64,000 bases of DNA from Candidatus Latescibacterota bacterium (GTDB taxonomy: Bacteria; Latescibacterota; UBA2968; GCA-2709665). The position numbers were made by a program, and so were the translations under genes. The notes under the pieces were generated by a model. It was given only the letters and a program-made list of their open reading frames with translations. It did not search any database and was not told where the DNA came from. Location: positions 33,141 through 97,140 of the forward strand of contig JAGWBX010000008.1 of assembly GCA_021295655.1 (NCBI GenBank), read 5' to 3'. Positions 17,474 to 27,155 of the stretch are shown here, one piece after another (position 1 is the stretch's first letter; every line of letters starts with the position of its first letter).

Positions 17474-19567
17474 TCACTCCCACTCCGCCACGATGGGGAT
17501 GACGCCGTCGGCATGGGTGATCCGGAGACGATATCGGACGGAATCCGAATCGATCGACGCATCGGTCAAATGTGATTCGTCGGTCAGACCGTTGAAAATC
17601 CGTAAAAGCCGCTTCCCCGCGGGAATCCGGAACCGGATCGACACGGCCGCCTCCGCGCCGAGGTAAGACGCGACGATGGCGATGGCGTATCGAGGCCCTA
17701 CCTGGGGCAAGAACTGAAACGTATTGATCCCCCGCCGGTCCCAGGGCCGAAGCCGCTGATAGGCCGTTTCCGGGGGGAAATCCTCCACCTCGATCCACGC
17801 AGGACAACGCGCGAGGAACCTGACCACGTTCCCGATCATCCGGCGGGTATGGTTGGGTAACTTTACCAGGGGCTCATATCCGGGTTCGCGGTGATGGAGT
17901 ACGGGATCGCCCGCCAGATAGACGAATCTGCCCTCGCCCACACGGCTGGATACCAGCCCGGGCAAGCCCGTGTCACGCCCTTCGGCATCCACAAGGGTCG
18001 CCCACACATCCCCATCGACGTGCCCGACCTCGTACGGATTCTCCACAACCGCCGGAGCCGTGATATTCTCCCGCACGGGACAGGCGTCCGTGAACGCGAG
18101 ACTGAACTGGCCCGCAAGCCTGTCGCCGTTGCACATCACCCCCCATTGTGAAGGCAATTCCTTGTCGACGGGACCTCCCTCCTCGTCGTACAGGCCCAGG
18201 TCCGCGATCGCCAGAATCCGTCCGCCCTCTTTCAGATAGGCCGTGAGCCGGTCCCGCTGTTGCAGCGAGAGACAGCAGACGTGAGGCATTACCAACGGTC
18301 CGTTCCGACTGAGGTTTGTCTCGTCCAGACGGCTGTCCCAGACGAACGCATAGGGCAGCCCCTCGTCCCGCAACATCCGCGCGAACGGATGGATCGCCAG
18401 GACGTCGTAGTCCACGTCGTGATACCGCCACACTTCGCTCTGGATGGAATGGAACAGGCTGCATGCAATTTCGGGTTCCGTTTCCTCAAGATAGCGGTCC
18501 AGGCGGAGCGTCTCCATATAACCCGCGTACTGGGCGGGAGACGTCCTCAACGTCTCATAACACCACGGGCTCACGTACTCCGTGCCCACCGCATACGGCA
18601 GGATGCCGATCCACTGCCCGTCCTTGCGCGTCATTTCCAGCGAGGTGCCCGGACAGAACGCCTGTACCGCCAGTCGTAGCGGCTTCCCCTGCAGCGCGCC
18701 CACGAAGATAGAGGCCATGTCGAGTACAATTGGGAAACGCGGCGTAAAAATATGAGTTCCGCGGGTGACGCCGTGGTATATCCCCGTATTCATCGAATCC
18801 AGAACCCGGCTCATCGCCCCCAAGTCCACGGCGGAAGCCCACGGCCGGATCCCCATCAGTTCGGTACACGCCGTGGCCATCCCCACCCCCAGGTCCGGGC
18901 GCACCTCACGCACCGCGTCGCGGAACTCCGCGTGCACCGCCGTCCATTGCTCAAAGCGCCATTTGATCCAGTTCCTCCAGAGCGGATCCTTCCAATCGAT
19001 CGCAGTCGGCGGTTCCTCGCCGAAGCGGCCTGCGAAGCGCTCGCGGCAGGAATCGCAATAACACGCCATCTCGCCGTACGCGCCGAGGAAGCCCTCGTCG
19101 TTCAGGTAGACGAACCGAAGCGCGGGAATCCCGGCCAACGCGCACAGCTCCTCCTTATACTGACGCTTATTGGCCTCATTGAAGGGACAGAGCCAGTTTA
19201 CGTTCCTGATGCGTCCTTCCACCGAGGTCAACGGCGCGGGGGCCTGTGGTGATGCGGTCTCCCCGCTTCTGTCGCCGGATCCGTCGTCCCGAAGGACCAT
19301 CCTCCGTTCCGGATGCGCCATCACCACCTGCTCGTGATATTTCATATACCCGGTATTCACGAGCACGCCCATCCCCTCTTTTTCGGCCAGCCTGCCCACT
19401 TCCATCGCCGTGGCGAGACGAAGTCCCCCGATATCGAGCCCGGATTCCACCTTGTTCACGAAAAAGTAAAGGTCGGTGAAGCCCAATTTACCGGCTTCGG
19501 GAACGATTTCAGCAGGCTCCCAATCTGCCGGGATGTGCAGATGGGCGAGACGTCGGATTTTACGCAT
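17474..19567 (-). CDS. GH42-like glycoside hydrolase / beta-galactosidase-type TIM-barrel protein
   Basis: A 697-residue protein. The N-terminal TIM barrel contains RFVYLNDEGFLGAYGEMACY near residue 175, where DE is a plausible acid/base, followed by CYCDSCRERFAGRFG, a Cys cluster like the one seen in GH42 enzymes. After residue about 400 a Rossmann-like segment (LVMPHVCCLSLQQRDRLTAY, ILAIADLGLYDEEGG) resembles the trimerisation domain of GH42 proteins, and the C-terminus is beta-rich. No signal peptide is visible. The chosen ATG has TAGGAG eight bases upstream; the GTG ten codons earlier lacks one. It probably hydrolyses an oligosaccharide; neighbours are the DUF6785 protein and a C45-like peptidase. 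Confidence 0.7.
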   Translation of the reverse strand: MRKIRRLAHLHIPADWEPAEIVPEAGKLGFTDLYFFVNKVESGLDIGGLRLATAMEVGRLAEKEGMGVLVNTGYMKYHEQVVMAHPERRMVLRDDGSGDRSGETASPQAPAPLTSVEGRIRNVNWLCPFNEANKRQYKEELCALAGIPALRFVYLNDEGFLGAYGEMACYCDSCRERFAGRFGEEPPTAIDWKDPLWRNWIKWRFEQWTAVHAEFRDAVREVRPDLGVGMATACTELMGIRPWASAVDLGAMSRVLDSMNTGIYHGVTRGTHIFTPRFPIVLDMASIFVGALQGKPLRLAVQAFCPGTSLEMTRKDGQWIGILPYAVGTEYVSPWCYETLRTSPAQYAGYMETLRLDRYLEETEPEIACSLFHSIQSEVWRYHDVDYDVLAIHPFARMLRDEGLPYAFVWDSRLDETNLSRNGPLVMPHVCCLSLQQRDRLTAYLKEGGRILAIADLGLYDEEGGPVDKELPSQWGVMCNGDRLAGQFSLAFTDACPVRENITAPAVVENPYEVGHVDGDVWATLVDAEGRDTGLPGLVSSRVGEGRFVYLAGDPVLHHREPGYEPLVKLPNHTRRMIGNVVRFLARCPAWIEVEDFPPETAYQRLRPWDRRGINTFQFLPQVGPRYAIAIVASYLGAEAAVSIRFRIPAGKRLLRIFNGLTDESHLTDASIDSDSVRYRLRITHADGVIPIVAEWE

Positions 19568-19655
19568 CCTGATTACTCCTATCCGGGACTTCCACACGCG
19601 AAGGTTGGACCCTGGAACGAAGTTTCGAACGCCGGCGAGGGAGACAGGTTACAAT

Positions 19656-20759
19656 TCAACCGGCGTACTCGACCTCGGTGTAGCTGTCTTTCTTCAGTGG
19701 ATACGGATGTACGCGCATCTTCCGATCCCTGGAAGTCAGGAAGATGGCATGCGAGGTCATCCAGTTCGCAATGTTCGCGCCCGGCATCTGCAGGATGCGG
19801 CCCGGAGCGTGTACGTCGAACGAGAAGTCGATCAGGTCGTCGAACGTGCGCATCTGCACGAACGTCTCCCGGTGGTATTCCAGGTAATGTACGCGATTCT
19901 GCGAGTTGTAATAATATGGGCTCGTCCAGAATTCCGGCAGTCTGTCCCGGGCCGGGCGCTGCAAATCCGGGTGCTGCCAGTGGTTCACCTCCAGCACCAT
20001 GTCGTCTTCGGGTTCGCGAAAGGCGATATTTTCCGACTCCAGTTCGAAACCGAGGATGTTCCCCCGAGCGTCCACGGCCGTTCCGGTAAGCCCTTTCAGG
20101 CCTGAAATCCGGTACTCCGTAAGAAAACGCCTGACGTCATCGCAGTCCTTGCAATGCTGAGGCACAAGCCCCGTGATCTGAAAGAGGTTGACGTGTTCCG
20201 GATTGTCGGGCCAATGGAATTTCGGCGCTCCCGACGCCCAGCCCGTCAGCAGGCCGGCGTCGTTGACCGACGTATGAACGACACAGAAGTGATGCCCGCC
20301 CAGGCCCACGTATCCGTGCGGCCTGCAATCCGGAAACGCGGCGGCGAATCGATCCTTGAGAAAGTAACTCGTCCCGGCTGCATCGGAAGGATCGTACGTC
20401 CGCAAAAGGGCCGGTCCGTCTTCCCGAAGCAGGATTCCGAAGGCGGAACACGACTCTTCCTCGCGACCCGTGTTAACGATGTGCAGATAGTAGGTCTGGT
20501 CGAAATTCTCGATGCCTGCCGCCGCGCCGTAGGCTTCCATACGTTCGATGAAATCCGGAAACTCGCTCCGCATGAACGCCATGTTCTTCCGGAAGTAAGG
20601 ATGATTGAAATCGTGAGGCCACGTCAGCCATTCCTCGAGGCGCGTGCGCACAAAGTCCGGGTCGAGCGAACCGTGCGCCCTGCCCATCTCGGCAGGGCTT
20701 CCCCGGAACTCGTGGAATGTCACCGGTCCTTCTCGTAGCAATACCACGGGGTCGCCCAT
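19656..20759 (-). CDS. C45-family peptidase / acyltransferase-like Ntn hydrolase
   Basis: A 367-residue protein resembling peptidase C45 (isopenicillin N acyltransferase-like Ntn hydrolases). Landmarks are FRGSPAEMGRAHGSL near the start, and EEESCSAFGILLREDG, where Cys begins the Ntn nucleophile segment; in autoprocessed members cleavage exposes this Cys. Later come GLGGHHFCVVHTSVNDAGL and ALGLELESENIAFR-like strands. These enzymes cut or transfer amides. The start ATG at 20759 has GAGGAG seven bases upstream; the TTG used in the ORF track has none. A promoter-leader-terminator arrangement lies upstream (20841-21108), so expression may be controlled by attenuation. Confidence 0.8.
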   Translation of the reverse strand: MGDPVVLLREGPVTFHEFRGSPAEMGRAHGSLDPDFVRTRLEEWLTWPHDFNHPYFRKNMAFMRSEFPDFIERMEAYGAAAGIENFDQTYYLHIVNTGREEESCSAFGILLREDGPALLRTYDPSDAAGTSYFLKDRFAAAFPDCRPHGYVGLGGHHFCVVHTSVNDAGLLTGWASGAPKFHWPDNPEHVNLFQITGLVPQHCKDCDDVRRFLTEYRISGLKGLTGTAVDARGNILGFELESENIAFREPEDDMVLEVNHWQHPDLQRPARDRLPEFWTSPYYYNSQNRVHYLEYHRETFVQMRTFDDLIDFSFDVHAPGRILQMPGANIANWMTSHAIFLTSRDRKMRVHPYPLKKDSYTEVEYAG

Positions 20760-20840
20760 TGGAATCTCCTCATATACCGCCGTCAAGCGACGTCGCCGTC
20801 GCCATCAATCGGCGTGCCGGACGGACGGAAGCGAACCCGT

Positions 20841-20869
20841 AAAAGAAAAGGCAGCCCGCAAAGGCTGCC
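20841..20869 (-). terminator. Rho-independent terminator upstream of the C45-like gene
   Basis: On the minus strand GGCAGCC-TTTGCG-GGCTGCC is followed by TTTTCTTTT. It lies 81 bases before the ATG of the C45-like gene and downstream of the predicted promoter at 21080-21108, with no ORF between them. Confidence 0.8.
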
Positions 20870-21073
20870 GTCCGTACGGCGTGAGTCCGACGAAAATCTG
20901 TGACCAACTCATGAACGCGAGCGTACTCGGAATCGATTCGCAAGCCGCGCTCATCCGCGTATAAATGTACCTCTCGGAACTTGAACCAACCTGACCAGCC
21001 GATTTCAAAAGAATCAGTAGCCGGAATTGCACGGCGACGCGCTTAATCCCACCTGAACGTCTTGCAGAACCGG
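20841..21073 (-). ncRNA. Candidate small RNA or attenuating leader (about 230 nt)
   Basis: A transcript from the promoter at 21080-21108 would run about 230 bases to the terminator at 20841-20869 without a good ORF. Visible stems include an AUGAGCG/CGCUC..UCAU hairpin in the middle. Minus-strand GGCTGGTC (20993-21000) can pair with the 5' arm of the terminator (GAC-GG-CAGCC) with a two-base bulge, a possible antiterminator. I compared it by eye with 6S RNA, T-box and common riboswitches and found no convincing match. Confidence 0.4.
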
Positions 21074-21079
21074 GAAGGC

Positions 21080-21108
21080 AATATTGCGCGGCGAACGGCA
21101 ATTGTCAA
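21080..21108 (-). promoter_or_regulatory. Strong predicted sigma-70-type promoter
   Basis: Minus strand TTGACA, exactly 17 bases, then AATATT. It reads leftward into the gene-free leader before the C45-like gene. The stretch 21109-21341 to its right holds no gene that I can see. Confidence 0.6.
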
Positions 21109-21341
21109 GCCCAATTCCCGATCGCCGGGGGTCGGGACGTAGAACATACTGACGGTCTGTGGCAAGAGCGTGACCGCGGTCTCGAGTGAATCGCGAACTC
21201 ACTCGTCACTGGCGACGGAACGCCCCGCCGCCTCGCCACTGGACGTTCCGTCGATCCAGGCGGATATCTCGACGTCGGAAGTCGTCACGCTCATCAGAGA
21301 CCAGCGACGAAGGCCAGGGAGGCGGCGTTAACGCAGGGCCC

Positions 21342-21409
21342 AAAAAAAACCCGTCTGAAAACCCCGAAAGCCTCGTGCTAAAGGCTCTTCAGGTGTTTCC
21401 AGGCGGGTT
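21342..21409 (-). terminator. Long branched terminator after the broken Cache/FlgD gene
   Basis: On the minus strand AACCCG...CGGGTTTTTTTT forms the outer stem, TGGAAAC/GTTTTCA extends it, and an inner AGCCT/AGGCT hairpin sits at the tip, followed by eight T residues. It lies 36 bases after the stop at 21445. Confidence 0.8.
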
Positions 21410-21444
21410 CTCTCAGACGATCGCCTTCTACCCGACCGTTCGGG

Positions 21445-23249
21445 CTACTTGAGGTAGAGCGGTCGCTGCGTCTGCATACCGCCAGGATAGCTCAAGCTTG
21501 CGATATACACGCCCGTGGACAGCAAGGCGCCCATTTCGTCGCGCGCATCCCATTTGACCCGGTAGCTTCCCGCGGCCCGGGACTCGTCCACCAGGGTCCG
21601 TACGGGCTGGCCCAGCACGTTGTAGATCACCAGCTTCACGGGACCAGGGCTCGACAGGTGGTAGGTGATCAGCGTGGCGCTGTTGAACGGGTTGGGCGAA
21701 TTGGGCGCCAGACCGCTGGCTTCCGGCACGGCCTCCGCTCCAAACGCCGGCTTGGCAGCAACGACCGGCTCCGCCGCAGCCAGCGATATGACCCTTACGA
21801 CCCTCGCACCGCCGCCCAGCGTCAGTTCCAGGGCCTGGCGGCGGCCTTTGTTCAAAGGTATGCTGCTCCACCGGCCCACGACCTCGCCGTCGGCGTTGGT
21901 GGCGCGGGCACGATAGTAACCACTCGCCCCATCCGCGCTGGAGATGGTCAGCGAAAGAAGGCCGGCAGCATAGGTGACAGCGCTCCACGCGTAGTCGGAC
22001 CCACGCCCGGCGATGGCGCGGGAAAATTCGACGTCCAACCCCTCGACGGCGTCACCCAGCACCGTGGCCTCCACGACCGGACCTGGGCCCGTCGCGACTT
22101 CGGCTGCGCGCCCGTAGAACCCCGAACCGACGATGAAATTTATGGGGAGCGCAGTACTGTCTTCTCTCTCGCGTTCACCGGTAAACTGACGGGCATAACC
22201 TGCTTTGGGAACATCGGCGTTGTCGGTATCGTCCGTAGGATCGTCGAAGTAATATAGCACGAAGCCGCCTTCCGGGCTACCCTTCGCCGCCTCGATCGCC
22301 TGCGACAGAATGAACTCCCCTGTCACGGCGTCGGTGACGGTGGGTATCAAAGGTCGATACTCGTATCTGTCCGGGAAGGCTGCATGAAACGTGATGACGT
22401 TGCTGACAATATCCAGGATGTAAAGGTAAACGGATCCGTGCCTCCAGGGGCCGTTCGGGTCCTTCAGGGCCACCCTGGCCTTCGAGGTCGCGGACAGGTC
22501 GCGCCCTTCTGCTGATCGTGAAAGGCCTCTCCTGCTTGCGTAACCAAGGCTTTCAGACTCTCCCTGTCCACCACCTCACGTGCAGTCACGGAGGGAATTC
22601 CATATTCGATTTCTTCGTCGACCAGGTGAGATTCGTTGAGGTCGAATCCGGCAAGCAACACGATAGGGAGTCTGAAATTCCAAGAAAAATAAACGGCAGC
22701 ATAACCCGAAACCCCCGGGATGCCGGGCAGGTTGAACTCGCCGCCGTCCCTGCCTGCAGCCTCAATGAAAGCAGCCGTTATCGCAGCAGGATCATCCTGC
22801 AAACCAGCCACGTTGATTTCCAACGCTCGAAGAATTGCTCCATAAATCAGGCGATTGAGCAACCTGCCCGAGAGTGCCATATTTTTCGCGTGAATAAACA
22901 CCCTGCCATCAGGCGTCAATTGCACAAGATAGGTAGAACCGGAGTGCAGATTGCTCCCGTCATGCCTCATGACACAGCCGACGTATAACTGCAGTTCACG
23001 AGAACCCGCCCCTACACTGAATCGGTTTCTCGCTTACAGTCCGAATTCTCTCAGGGTCGCGGTGCCGTCTTCCACCTGTTGCGCCGTCACCAGGGGATCC
23101 TCAGGGGGCGTCACGCCGGGAGGCGGCGGGCAGATGTCTTCCGCCTGGGCCAGGGCGGGACGGGCGTTGGCAAAGACGGCGGCCAGTACGAGCAGACCGG
23201 CCAAGGGAATCAGGCATGCCGGACTGGACAGTTTTCGAGCGTTCATCAT
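21445..23249 (-). pseudogene. Secreted Cache-domain protein with FlgD-like C-terminal domain, broken by a stop and a frameshift
   Basis: Three ORFs form one protein. 23034-23249 gives a signal peptide (MMNARKLSSPACLIPLAG... ending NARPALAQ) and the start of the mature protein, then hits TAA at 23034. The same frame continues (ARNRFSVGAGSREL) into 22464-22970, which holds a Cache-like sensor region (GRVFIHAKN, ITAREVVDRESLKALV). Near 22500 the frame shifts into 21445-22473, which resumes with ATSKARVALKDPNGPWRHGS and FEGGFVLYYFDDPTDDTD-type Cache sequence. The end, LAPNSPNPFNSATLITYHLS to GVYIASLSYPGG, is a FlgD-like/type IX-type sorting domain. GGAGAGGG precedes the start. Two separate lesions favour decay, though assembly error is possible. 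Confidence 0.8.
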
Positions 23250-23744
23250 GACAGTTTTCCCTCTCCTATAGTCAAGCTCACCAGCGCGACTACGGCTGGT
23301 TGTCCGCGCTCTGGGAAATGAGGCTTTCGCCACGGACCGAATTTGAAAGCACGCAAATTAAATGAAATCCGCCCGTCATGCAGATAAAAAAATGGCCGAT
23401 AATTACATTTGGTCATTGCGTACACTTCGGACGGTGCTTTCGCTAACCTGTTGAATACACGTTACTAACCGTGGATCGTAAGAAAGAGGATGACCCCGCG
23501 CCTTGAGAGGCTACGTCGGATCGCTACCGTCGCCGGTCGTCCATCTGTGGAGGCGCATGATCAGTTGGCGCGAACTGCGAATTCTCGACATGGTCGCACG
23601 TCCGCATCCGCCTTCAACGTATGGAAAAGTGTAGCAAATTGCGACTGTTGGGTCAAAGCAAGGGATCGGTTGATGCCGGTCTCCAAAGCCTGACCCAGAG
23701 CCTGTCCAACGGGTGCTCGCACTGGCCTGGCGTGGACCTGGAAA
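23250..23744. other. Gene-free stretch: long leader of the broken Cache/FlgD gene
   Basis: No gene is seen. A promoter at 23628-23656 reads leftward, implying a leader of about 370 bases before the ATG at 23249. The last 70 bases contain two hairpins (GTCCGTG...CGCGGAC and ACCAGC...GCTGGT). GTGGCGAAAGCCTC recalls part of a GEMM riboswitch, but the rest of that consensus is absent. Confidence 0.4.
23628..23656 (-). promoter_or_regulatory. Predicted promoter for the Cache/FlgD gene
   Basis: Minus strand TTGACC, 17 bases, TACACT. It is the best match to a sigma-70 promoter in this gap and points toward the broken gene. Confidence 0.6.
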
Positions 23745-23778
23745 GAAAAAACACCCCGGCGATGCCGGGGTGTTTTTA
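23745..23778 (-). terminator. Rho-independent terminator of the receptor/PorV-like operon
   Basis: AACACCCCGGC-GAT-GCCGGGGTGTT is a perfect 11-bp stem. On the minus strand it is followed by TTTTTCTTTCC and lies about 35 bases after the stop of the PorV-like gene. Adenines on the other side mean it could work in both directions. Confidence 0.93.
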
Positions 23779-23813
23779 TCGAAAATACGAGGCGTAAGCC
23801 GATCAGACTCCCG

Positions 23814-24767
23814 TCAGAACGACCCGCTCAGGCTGAAACGAAGCGGCGGTTCGAAGTCGTTTCCGTCGCTGTACGCGAAATCCACTCGGACAACCTTGCC
23901 ATCGACGGGCTTGACCTTCAATCCCAGACCGACACTGAACACCTCCGTATCGTATCCGGGTTTGACGCCGCCTCGCAGCGCGAACGCGTTCTGCAGCCAG
24001 AGTTCGCCGCCAATGCGATACCGCGGCTCGGAGTAATCCGTTGCGTAGTGACTTTCTCCCGTAAGCGTCAGATAGGAATCATCGCTGCCCTTGACGCCGA
24101 ATACTTCCACCGCGAAACCGAAATCGAACGCAACCGGCATCTGGTAGTTGAGTTCCCTCGACTCGATGTCTTTACCCAGGTTCTTGAACGCCATCCCGAG
24201 CCGGAGGCTTCTGAAACCCGTATCGAACGTGGTGCCGAAATTGAAGTCCACGCCGGTCAACCTGTCCAGGTCGATGGTTTCCTGCGTCCACCTCACCTGA
24301 AATCCGAACGAGAGCTTATCGGTCAACTTCGTCGCGTAGGAAGCGCCAACGCTGAAATCACCGATTTCCAGCATCCTGCCGGTCCCGATCGGCTGGTAAA
24401 TCGTCGTCTCCTCCACGTCCGGAACCGAAAACGCCATCATGGAAAGGCCTACCACACCGCGGGACGTATTGTAGGCCATCGCGCCCGAATAGAATCGTGT
24501 ATCCACGAGCCATCGGGTGTACCCAAGGGTATATTCCCGCGCTTCCACGTTGGTGAGTCCGGCCGGGTTTACGAAGATCGTGCTGATGTCGTCGGCGATG
24601 GCCGTAAATGCCCCGCCCATGCCGGCGACACGCGCCCCGTGGTCCACCTTGTGTACGGAGAATACGGCCTGACCGAGCCGTTTCTGCGTGTCGCAGTGGG
24701 CAACCTCGGGAAACAGCATCGCGTAACCCGAACACGCCACAATTCCAATCCACAAGATCCGTTTCAT
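23814..24767 (-). CDS. PorV/PorQ family outer-membrane protein
   Basis: A 317-residue beta-barrel protein with a signal peptide (MKRILWIGIVACSGYAMLFP, cleaved near residue 25). It carries the family opening GARVAGMGGAFTAIADD followed by FVNPAGLTN, and then alternating strands ending in a C-terminal aromatic residue (FSLSGSF). This group includes PorV, the shuttle that carries type IX secretion cargo to the surface, and related FadL-like barrels. It is the last gene of a three-gene operon with a TonB-dependent receptor and a secreted protein that has a type IX-like C-terminal domain. A role in exporting or anchoring that protein is inference. AAGGA precedes the ATG. Confidence 0.85.
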   Translation of the reverse strand: MKRILWIGIVACSGYAMLFPEVAHCDTQKRLGQAVFSVHKVDHGARVAGMGGAFTAIADDISTIFVNPAGLTNVEAREYTLGYTRWLVDTRFYSGAMAYNTSRGVVGLSMMAFSVPDVEETTIYQPIGTGRMLEIGDFSVGASYATKLTDKLSFGFQVRWTQETIDLDRLTGVDFNFGTTFDTGFRSLRLGMAFKNLGKDIESRELNYQMPVAFDFGFAVEVFGVKGSDDSYLTLTGESHYATDYSEPRYRIGGELWLQNAFALRGGVKPGYDTEVFSVGLGLKVKPVDGKVVRVDFAYSDGNDFEPPLRFSLSGSF

Positions 24768-24848
24768 AGGTTTGTTCCTTCTCCGTTTCGGTTGAGCGGT
24801 TCGAAGCGCAGGTGAATCTGGAACCCCTGTCTCGTTAATTCGGCCGTC

Positions 24849-27155
24849 TCACTTGCTGATAACGAAAATACCCCGTTGCGTCTTTCCGGACGTGCCATCC
24901 ACCAGCGATTCCACCACGTAGAAGTATACGCCCGCCGAAGCCGAACCGACGTTGTCGATGGTTGTCTGACTCCAGGTGGTCTCGCCGCGACCCTGGTCGT
25001 CGTGATTCACCTCGGCGATCAGGTCCCCGGCCACGGTGTATATCCGGATCTGGCACTTCCTCGGGATATTCAGAAACCGGATCTGACCCTTGTTCTCGTA
25101 GGCGTGGGCACCGTCATCCCGGTATGGATTGGGGGTCACGATCACCTTCCGGTCCAACTGGTCGGACTGCGCCGTGGACGGGACAAAGGGCGTAGAGACC
25201 TTGACGCCGTTTACCCACTGCTCCGGCGAACTGTTTCCGCTTTCCAGGGAGGGGATGGCGATACCCGTTCCGTTCCAGTCGTTGTGCGCCTCGCTGAAGG
25301 TGCGGACACTGTAGTCATACAGAAATCCCGCGATCGATTTCTTGTCGACGAATTCGTACTTGCCGCCGCTGTAGAAGATGTCTGACTTCAACGGGATTTC
25401 CACCATCAGTTCCCAGTCGTCTCGCTTGAAGAGAGACCGGTAGACCCGGTATCCCAGCACGTCGTTGGCCTCCACACCCGTGTAGTCGGGGTTCGCCGCG
25501 CCGTCGGCTGTGTCGTCCCAGACCAGAGATATGAAGCCTTCCGTCGTCACGCCCACGTCCACCTTCACGTCGGGCGGCGCGTCGGGGAGGTCGTAGTTCC
25601 ACTGAAAAGCCTCCTTGGCTTTGTTGACGTGCTTGACCAGGTTGTTGAACGCCTTGTCCGTACGCATCTCGTCCTGCATGCCCTGCTTCGCCCATCCCCA
25701 GATATTCTCTTCCACGGGCGCGGCCGCCGCCAGGACGAAGACGAATTTCGCCTTGTCGCCGGGCGCCAGGTCGTAGGGACCGTACGCGATCGACCCGTGC
25801 CAGGCTCCGACCACGGGTGGATTGTCCCTGATATCGGATTCGGCGCCCACCAGCATGTCGTAGATTTCCTGGTAAGAATGATTTTCCTGGTCCGGCTCGT
25901 CGAAATCGCCGCGGTTCCGGTATTCCCACCATCTCACCGTGTGGGGCTGGGCTTCGATCCTGGGGGCGACGTAGCTGATATCGCCCTTCGTGTCGTAGGA
26001 AAAGGCGCCCGGATCGTTCGACGTAGACGGCAGGTACGCGATGGGCGCGAAGCCTGAGTACTGAAATGCCGTCAACTCCCCCGGTGTCCGGACCTGCGAC
26101 GGCCGCCCCGCGTAACCAGGGTTTGCCGCGGACGGGTTGTAGGGCTTGCCGATGTCGTCTCCCGGCACCAGTGGGTTGTCCCCGTCATAAGCATACCACA
26201 TTTTCATGCCCATGCCCGCGGCGGGTCCGTCGTAGTTTGCCGCCTCGGTGAACTTGAACCAGTCGTCATTGTCGGTCGGTTTGGTGTTTCGGTACCAGGC
26301 ATCGTAGTTCATCCATCCGTGTCCCGCCTGCGAGATGAAGAAGCGGACCGAAAAAGCGAAAAAGGTATTATTCAACTGCAGCCCGGCGCCTCCGTTCACG
26401 TCCGCCGCGCCGTCCCCGTCGGAGTCTCCGGTATTCTCGAACTCGTACTCCATAATCTGGAAATCGTCGTAGTCGGGGTAGCTCCAGGTATATACCTTTT
26501 TGGTGACCGTGATCCCCCGTTTCGTGGTCCAGCGCATGATGAGAAGGCTCTCGGGGAAGTTGTCTTTATCGGAATCCATATAATGGCCGTACCGGTAGTT
26601 GTGTATTTCCGTGACGTACCTGCTTTCCACCGGTGACTCGCCCGGCCACCAATTGGCCATCGCGGGACCTACGGGCGAATAGTTCGGGTACCCGATATTC
26701 GCCTCCGGACCCATGGACGCATTGTAGGACATCATCCTGATGTCGTCCGTAATGGCGCGGGGCTTCGATATCGACACGTAGTACTCGCCCTCCGGGTCGT
26801 CCGGCGCCCGGGTTGCTATGTACGTGCTGAAGCCGGGCATCGTGGCCGTGGACTCGAACAATGCCGCGTAGGCCGGATGGAGGGAACCCCAGCTCCGCTC
26901 TCCCCAGTAGTCCTGGAATTCCGTGGAATACTGCCGGGTCCACACGCCGGGATATTGCATGCCCATCTGGCGGTAATAGCTCAACCAGGCGTCCGGATCT
27001 TCGGAAACGCCCTGAGTCCCGTAGTTCCAGAACATGTCCCACACCTTCGCGCGGGTCTGGAACCTGTGGTTTTCCTGTGCCGGCGCGGAGTCCGGCAAGC
27101 ATATCATCAGCGCAAGAAGCACTGCCATCGCCTCGATCTTCGGAATCTTGATCAT
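24849..27155 (-). CDS. Large secreted protein with type IX/FlgD-like C-terminal domain
   Basis: A 768-residue exported protein. The signal peptide is MIKIPKIEAMAVLLALMICLPDSAPAQ. The body is rich in Trp, Tyr, Asp and Gly with no enzyme motif that I recognise. Residues about 545-640 look like a fibronectin type III-type domain (ISLVWDDTAD to LGYRVYRS). The end, KVIVTPNPYRDDGAHAY then ARIYTVAGDLIAEV-like strands and ASAGVYFYVVES, is a FlgD-like/type IX sorting domain. The pattern is typical of surface proteins of FCB-group bacteria that accompany TonB receptors. It follows the receptor gene by 115 bases, and GGAGA precedes the ATG. It may capture a polysaccharide or peptide for the receptor; the ligand is unknown. 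Confidence 0.8.
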   Translation of the reverse strand: MIKIPKIEAMAVLLALMICLPDSAPAQENHRFQTRAKVWDMFWNYGTQGVSEDPDAWLSYYRQMGMQYPGVWTRQYSTEFQDYWGERSWGSLHPAYAALFESTATMPGFSTYIATRAPDDPEGEYYVSISKPRAITDDIRMMSYNASMGPEANIGYPNYSPVGPAMANWWPGESPVESRYVTEIHNYRYGHYMDSDKDNFPESLLIMRWTTKRGITVTKKVYTWSYPDYDDFQIMEYEFENTGDSDGDGAADVNGGAGLQLNNTFFAFSVRFFISQAGHGWMNYDAWYRNTKPTDNDDWFKFTEAANYDGPAAGMGMKMWYAYDGDNPLVPGDDIGKPYNPSAANPGYAGRPSQVRTPGELTAFQYSGFAPIAYLPSTSNDPGAFSYDTKGDISYVAPRIEAQPHTVRWWEYRNRGDFDEPDQENHSYQEIYDMLVGAESDIRDNPPVVGAWHGSIAYGPYDLAPGDKAKFVFVLAAAAPVEENIWGWAKQGMQDEMRTDKAFNNLVKHVNKAKEAFQWNYDLPDAPPDVKVDVGVTTEGFISLVWDDTADGAANPDYTGVEANDVLGYRVYRSLFKRDDWELMVEIPLKSDIFYSGGKYEFVDKKSIAGFLYDYSVRTFSEAHNDWNGTGIAIPSLESGNSSPEQWVNGVKVSTPFVPSTAQSDQLDRKVIVTPNPYRDDGAHAYENKGQIRFLNIPRKCQIRIYTVAGDLIAEVNHDDQGRGETTWSQTTIDNVGSASAGVYFYVVESLVDGTSGKTQRGIFVISK

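Noticed and set aside
20841-21073. 6S RNA, T-box or a known riboswitch upstream of the C45-like gene
   Set aside because: No T-box GGUGGNACCGCG, no SAM, cobalamin or GEMM core and no convincing long closing stem of 6S RNA; left as an unassigned candidate.
23250-23620. Cyclic-di-GMP (GEMM) riboswitch in the leader of the Cache/FlgD gene
   Set aside because: Only GTGGCGAAAGCCTC recalls the P1b side; the GCACAGGGCAAACC side is absent.
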